From contig NC_034009.1 in NCBI RefSeq assembly GCF_000346465.2, forward strand, positions 38,432,844 through 38,496,843: a stretch of 64,000 nucleotides of DNA, in the 5' to 3' direction. Below the pieces are notes generated by a model that was not told the DNA's origin, did no database searches, and saw only the letters and a list, made by a program, of their open reading frames with translations. A program made the translations under genes and the position numbers. Shown here piece by piece: positions 59,999-64,000 of the stretch; position 1 is the stretch's first letter, and each line of letters begins with the position of its first letter. Source of the stretch: Prunus persica. Lineage: Eukaryota > Streptophyta > Magnoliopsida > Rosales > Rosaceae.

Positions 59999-60284
59999 GG
60001 CTCGTTTGGGACTATTCTCTAGAAATCACTTCTGCTTATAAATACTTCTAGCAAAAGCACTTTTATTATAAAGATGTTGAAATTTTTATAAGAAATCGAA
60101 GTGCTTCCTAGAAAAGCACATAGTAGATTTTTCTCCAGAAAGCACTTCTATTGCTCAAAAGTACTTTTGAATTTTTCTGCCAAACATTGTCAAAAATGCT
60201 TTTGGTTATCAAAAAATATTTTAGCCATTCCATAAGCACTCCCAAATGTTGGGAAAAGAAACAAAACACTCCCAAATGGAGCTT
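59999..60284. mobile_element. MITE with TTTGGGA ends and AAAAGCACTT motifs
   Basis: Left end GGCTCGTTTGGGACTA, and right end (reverse complement) GCTCCATTTGGGAGTG. The interior repeats AGAAGTGCTT and AAAAGCACTT motifs in both orientations (AAATCACTTCTG, AAAAGCACTTTT, GAAGTGCTTCC, AAAGCACTTCTA), as in a widespread class of plant MITEs. Confidence 0.6.
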
Positions 60285-60770
60285 AATAACTTTCATCTGG
60301 ATATCGTTACTAGAGTGTACCTTGACTTGTGTGGTATTAAGATCCCCGGAAATCTAACTTTTAATCTACTTTTGTTTTATAAATGAATAAATAAAAAAAA
60401 TATTATTATGATTAAATGTTCAAATAACTAAAAATCCTACTCATTCAATAAAAGGTTCGAAAACACAAGTACATGGAGAAATATGTAGATTCCACATAAG
60501 TGGATTCACATATATTAAAACCATCTATCTGATAAGCAAGTGAAAGAGACCTACTTCAAGTCTTCAACCTCAAGGTGGTTTGGAATTTACTTGGACCTTA
60601 AAAAAAGATTAAATAAAACAAAACACTCCTAATTTAAATAATTAAAAAGAAAAAGCCACAATAGAAGAAAAACATAGTTGAAGATTGGACGGCGGCTGAG
60701 ATGGTGAAGTTGGTATGGGCCGTGTGGGGTAATATGGTAAACACCTGCAAGTCCCACAGAAAGAGGTTTT

Positions 60771-61066
60771 ATACTATATAACACAGCCTTGTTGACCATG
60801 TCGTCACTGTCCTCCATAGCCCTCGATCTTTGATCCTTTTTCTGATCCAACGGCTCAAATCTCTCCCATTAGGACGGCACTTCACTTTGGTTGTTGTTCC
60901 TAGTTAAGCTTCCAAAGCCAGAAACTCAAACCGAAAAAAAAATAGATAAAATGAAAAATGGAAGTCCAAAATGACAAGGGACTTCTCTCTCTAGGCCTTG
61001 GATCATTCACACAGACGTTTTTGCCTCCCTCTCGCTCCCTCTCTCTCTCCTAAGAGGAAAAGCTTC

Positions 61067-61114
<48 letters not shown>

Positions 61115-62998
61115 GAGTCTAAAGACTTCAACTTTTGGCTTCTGGGTATTCAAAGGAAGCAGAAGAACACGGACAAGGATTAGGTAGAAGCAGAACAAAG
61201 AATCATCAATTATGTTTTTTTAACACCTATCTGAATTCAATGGTGGTTCAATTATATTGGGTTTGTTTTATTTTTTCAATATGGTTTAGCTTTGATAATC
61301 ATTTCTGGTATATGTTAGATGAGTCTTCTTCACTTTTTCCAAACACCTTCGTTTTTCAGTTATTTTTGTCTTTTAATCAATAATTAAACACCCTCCTTTG
61401 GGAAAGCCTGGTATTGTTTTCATCCGTTTGGACTATTGGAATAATTCTTATCATTTTACGTTTTCTCTTCTTCTATCACTTGTCTTTTTTTCCTTTTTTG
61501 ATGAGGAACTCTGATCATCATCACGGCCTATTTTTTCTGCTAGTTTTTCTTTCTTATCAATAACAATAAGTATTGTTCTAAGTCCAAAACTGAAATTTTC
61601 TGTTTGGTTTGTTGGAATATATATGGAGGAGAAATGATGATAACTTTCTTTTCCCTCCTTTTCAATTGTTTTTGTTTTCGAGAAATTTCAGCTTTTTTTT
61701 AATCTTTTCATGTCCTTAAATCACGGGGAAAGAGTCTTTCGGGAAAATAGAAAATAAGATCATTTGTGTGGAGAATAATTCTTGAAAAAGCGTTTCCTCA
61801 CAACAACTAGAGACCCACTTTTTTGGGATGATATATGAGGCATGTGGCCATCTGGGTCCTTTTTTTCCTCATTCCTTTGTTCCTTTTTATGTTTTCACAC
61901 AATCAAAATTTTGGGTTCTCTTTCCTATCAAAAAGACTGTATTGGGTTCTCTTCTCTTTGTACCAATGACTCAACTAATGGTAACAGAGGTCTTGATATC
62001 GTTGTTGTGCCTTGTTAATCCTTTTTCATGACTGTTTCATACTCCTATGTAATTATCATTGCTTGTTTCAGCTTCTGATAATCTGATTTCTGGCATGTTG
62101 CAGTTTTTTTATATTGTTGATATCTGGTGTATTGCTAGTGCTCTGAATTCTGCAATTGTTTTCTATAGTTTTGGACTTGGGAGTTTTTTTCTTCTTCTTA
62201 ATAGTGGAATATTGTATAAAAAAAATGATTGTGGTAAAGTAACAAATTTCTGTGACAATGTTAATGAAATCTCTCTGAAATGTCGACTTTTTTAAGGTAA
62301 AAGAAGGCTTATCCTTTATAGCTGAGTAAGAATTTCAGGTATTTATAGTAGCACTTCTCAAAATGTAACTAGGGGTATGTCTTCGGCCAATGTAACTGAC
62401 AACAAATAGGAAACTGTTTGGTGGGCTTTTCTACTTCCAGCAGAGGAAATGGATCAATATTTTTGGCCTACAGTTTCATTTATCATCAAAATATCTTGAA
62501 ATTTAAACCTTGATATGCTTGAAATCTGAACCTTAATCCTTTAAAGAATCCAATTTTTGTTCATTTTATGCTAGTGATTTTTCCTTCCCTCTGTAGATTG
62601 TTGGTTTACATTGGATAGTGTGTTCCATTCCATACCGATGACGTAATGTGTTATTCATTTCTTTGTGAAAATTTTGCTTGCATATGAGTATGACACATGA
62701 AACATATTTGTTTTGTTTAAGTTTCTCCTTTGCAGTTGTTCATGGGAGTAATAGCTATGAAATGTCTGTCATCTTCTTGTTTCCTTGTCTTTCCCCTTCC
62801 AAAGAAATTTCCAATTCTTAGTACTAAGGTTTCTTTGAACACTATATGATACGTCACCATCAAAATCTAGATTGTGTATCACTAACAATCTGCATAGGAA
62901 CTTGGAAGTCTATTGTCATTTTACTTTTGAAATAGCAATGCTGATCTTAAATATTTATGTTACTGTTCTTACAGAATTGAAGGACACAATCAACATAC
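60771..62998 (+). promoter_or_regulatory. Promoter, CT-rich leader and 1.8-kb leader intron of the RING ligase gene
   Basis: TATATAA at 60775-60781 suggests a start near 60805. The leader contains a (CT)n tract (61072-61112). A donor at 61183/61184 (ATTAG/GTAGAA) and acceptor TTCTTACAG ending at 62974 define an intron of 1791 bp, leaving 24 bases before the ATG at 62999. Inferred from splice signals. Confidence 0.5.
61072..61112 (+). repeat. (CT)n microsatellite in 5'UTR
   Basis: Perfect CT tract of about 20 units in the presumed leader exon. Confidence 0.95.
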
Positions 62999-64000
62999 AT
63001 GGATGAGTATTCCGGTAAAAGAGCTGTCAATAGGCTTGTCTCTAAAAAGGGATCTGGTCTTGTTTTGAGGGAAACTCCAAACAGAGACCGCAATGCTCAG
63101 CTCTGCAGCCGACTGGGATGTAGTGGAAGATTGAACACTGTGAAAGGTGCTCAAATTGAAAAGGCTAAGTCATCATCAAGGCCTGCATTCCGCAGCACTT
63201 CAAGTGGGAAAGAGATAATTGGAAGTTCCTCTAGGTCTTGCATTGCTGTTGGCAACACAAGAAAATCCATAACAGAACCTTGCAAAAAGCTATCTTCTAA
63301 TTTGGAAACAGATTCATCTGAAACCAGTAGTGTTCAGGATGATCCTGAAGTTTCAGAGCTTGCTCCCCCACCTGGAAAGATTCAAAGAGGGCTGCACCCT
63401 GAACCTAAAAACGCTGAGTCCAGTGTGGTCACCTTGATGGAAGTTGGAAGCTCTGATGTAGCATCAAATACAAGATCGCGAAAGAGTTTCAATCAGAGAT
63501 CTGGATTGCGAAACCAAGATTCCTTAGTTGGGTCTAATGTTTCTTCGGGATCTAAAAACACCAGCCAAGCAACACAGGCTAGCACAACCAGGAATGGTTT
63601 AAGAAATCTAAGATGCAATTCAATATCCGATATTGTCCCGTCCAGTTGTTCGTCATCAGATTCAAGCCTCAATAGAAGAGAGACCATAAAGAAAAGAATT
63701 TCTGAAGGAGAAAGTAGCTCTGCTGCTAGGGGGAAGAAGATGAATGGGTCATCATCAGCGGGACAAAACTCCAATTCTAGCCATGGCATCTCAATTTCTG
63801 ATTCAAGAAGAGCTAGGAATATGCCTTCTAACAGGGATAATGGTGCTGCATCAGTTAGGACTCGGCGAACTGTCACTGGTCACTCGAGGGGAAGGCTTTC
63901 TAATCAAGGAAGTGGGAACAATTTATCAGCCAATGGATCCCCTGTAGTTGGCCCACAGACGTCTCAACCTGAAATGTCTATCAACTTGAATTCTCCTAGT
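62999..64000 (+). CDS. RING-type E3 ubiquitin ligase, JUL1/At4g31450-like (5' part)
   Basis: ATG at 62999 begins MDEYSGKRAVNRLVSKKGSG and stays open for 334 codons to the right edge. The part seen is Ser/Arg/Asn-rich and disordered, with RLGCSGRLN at residues about 39-47 and many short SSS runs, as in the long N-terminal half of plant RHG1A/MBR-type and JUL1-type RING ligases. The RING-H2 finger is expected near the C-terminus, outside this window, so the activity is inferred. JUL1 (At5g10650) ubiquitinates the jasmonate repressor JAV1. The next-door calmodulin-binding and PPR-CBS genes match At5g10660 and At5g10690, supporting the call. No frame defects are seen. Confidence 0.75.
   Translation, partial: MDEYSGKRAVNRLVSKKGSGLVLRETPNRDRNAQLCSRLGCSGRLNTVKGAQIEKAKSSSRPAFRSTSSGKEIIGSSSRSCIAVGNTRKSITEPCKKLSSNLETDSSETSSVQDDPEVSELAPPPGKIQRGLHPEPKNAESSVVTLMEVGSSDVASNTRSRKSFNQRSGLRNQDSLVGSNVSSGSKNTSQATQASTTRNGLRNLRCNSISDIVPSSCSSSDSSLNRRETIKKRISEGESSSAARGKKMNGSSSAGQNSNSSHGISISDSRRARNMPSNRDNGAASVRTRRTVTGHSRGRLSNQGSGNNLSANGSPVVGPQTSQPEMSINLNSPS

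Larger units (their letters stand above)
57061..60770. other. AT-rich intergenic region between divergent genes
   Basis: Promoter side of the calmodulin-binding gene (-) to the promoter of the RING ligase gene (+). Contains a SINE-like sequence (57546-57675), an AAAAT microsatellite (58449-58476), a B-box-like fragment near 58715-58740 and a MITE (59999-60284). No gene recognised; open frames are short and Phe/Lys-rich. Confidence 0.55.

Noticed and set aside
1..64000. CRISPR arrays, bacterial operons, phage or organelle DNA insertions
   Set aside because: No regularly spaced repeats of that kind and no prokaryotic or organellar gene content; all genes are nuclear plant genes.

Overview
This is nuclear DNA from a higher eudicot plant. 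The coding blocks are split by GT-AG introns, the intergenic DNA is AT-rich, and there are plant-only families (group IId WRKY, EXO70G, AFR-type F-box/kelch, LRR XII receptor kinase, PPR-CBS). The transposon relics are plant-type MITEs, tRNA-derived SINEs and a hAT element. Protein character suggests a rosid, plausibly Rosaceae (Prunus/Malus-like), but species cannot be fixed from sequence alone.

Layout. At 9-7914 (-) lies a giant coiled-coil Golgi/TGN-type protein (At4g31570-like), whose 3' end is off the left edge. 8.5-13.1 kb is AT-rich and gene-free. 13.5-15.1 kb (+) is a WRKY11/17 transcription factor. 15.1-19.5 kb is a repeat nest with MITE-like elements, a fold-back hairpin and a 676-bp hAT relic with an 8-bp target duplication. 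19.6-22.8 kb (+) is an LRR XII receptor kinase broken by one stop and two frameshifts. 25.1-27.1 kb (+) is EXO70G1. 27.1-34.4 kb is gene-poor with a MITE and a degenerate minisatellite. 34.8-35.7 kb (+) is an OXIDATIVE STRESS 3-like gene with a basic upstream ORF.

Further right: 37.5-38.5 kb (+) a PTRHD1-like peptidyl-tRNA hydrolase-fold protein; 39.2 kb (-) a tiny zinc-ribbon protein; 40.4-41.6 kb (-) AFR; 44.7-49.3 kb (+) a 12-exon PPR-CBS protein (At5g10690-like); 50.2-51.6 kb (+) an organellar ribosomal protein L28; 52.8-53.2 kb (+) a DUF761 protein; 53.9-55.4 kb (-) a calmodulin-binding protein with a long 5'UTR intron; and from 63.0 kb (+) the 5' part of a JUL1/At4g31450-like RING E3 ligase running off the right edge.

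The genes are independent eukaryotic units, not an operon. Their order matches, as far as I recall locus numbers, the union of three Arabidopsis segments (chr4 At4g31450-31570, chr2 At2g24540-24570, chr5 At5g10650-10690), so the window looks like an ancestral block that Arabidopsis duplicated and fractionated. I found no convincing new multigene system. The most checkable novelties are the upstream ORFs of the OXS3-like and PPR-CBS genes, the hAT insertion 100 bp in front of the broken receptor kinase, the in-frame repeat expansion in the coiled-coil gene, and a retroposon insertion that is almost nothing but poly(A).
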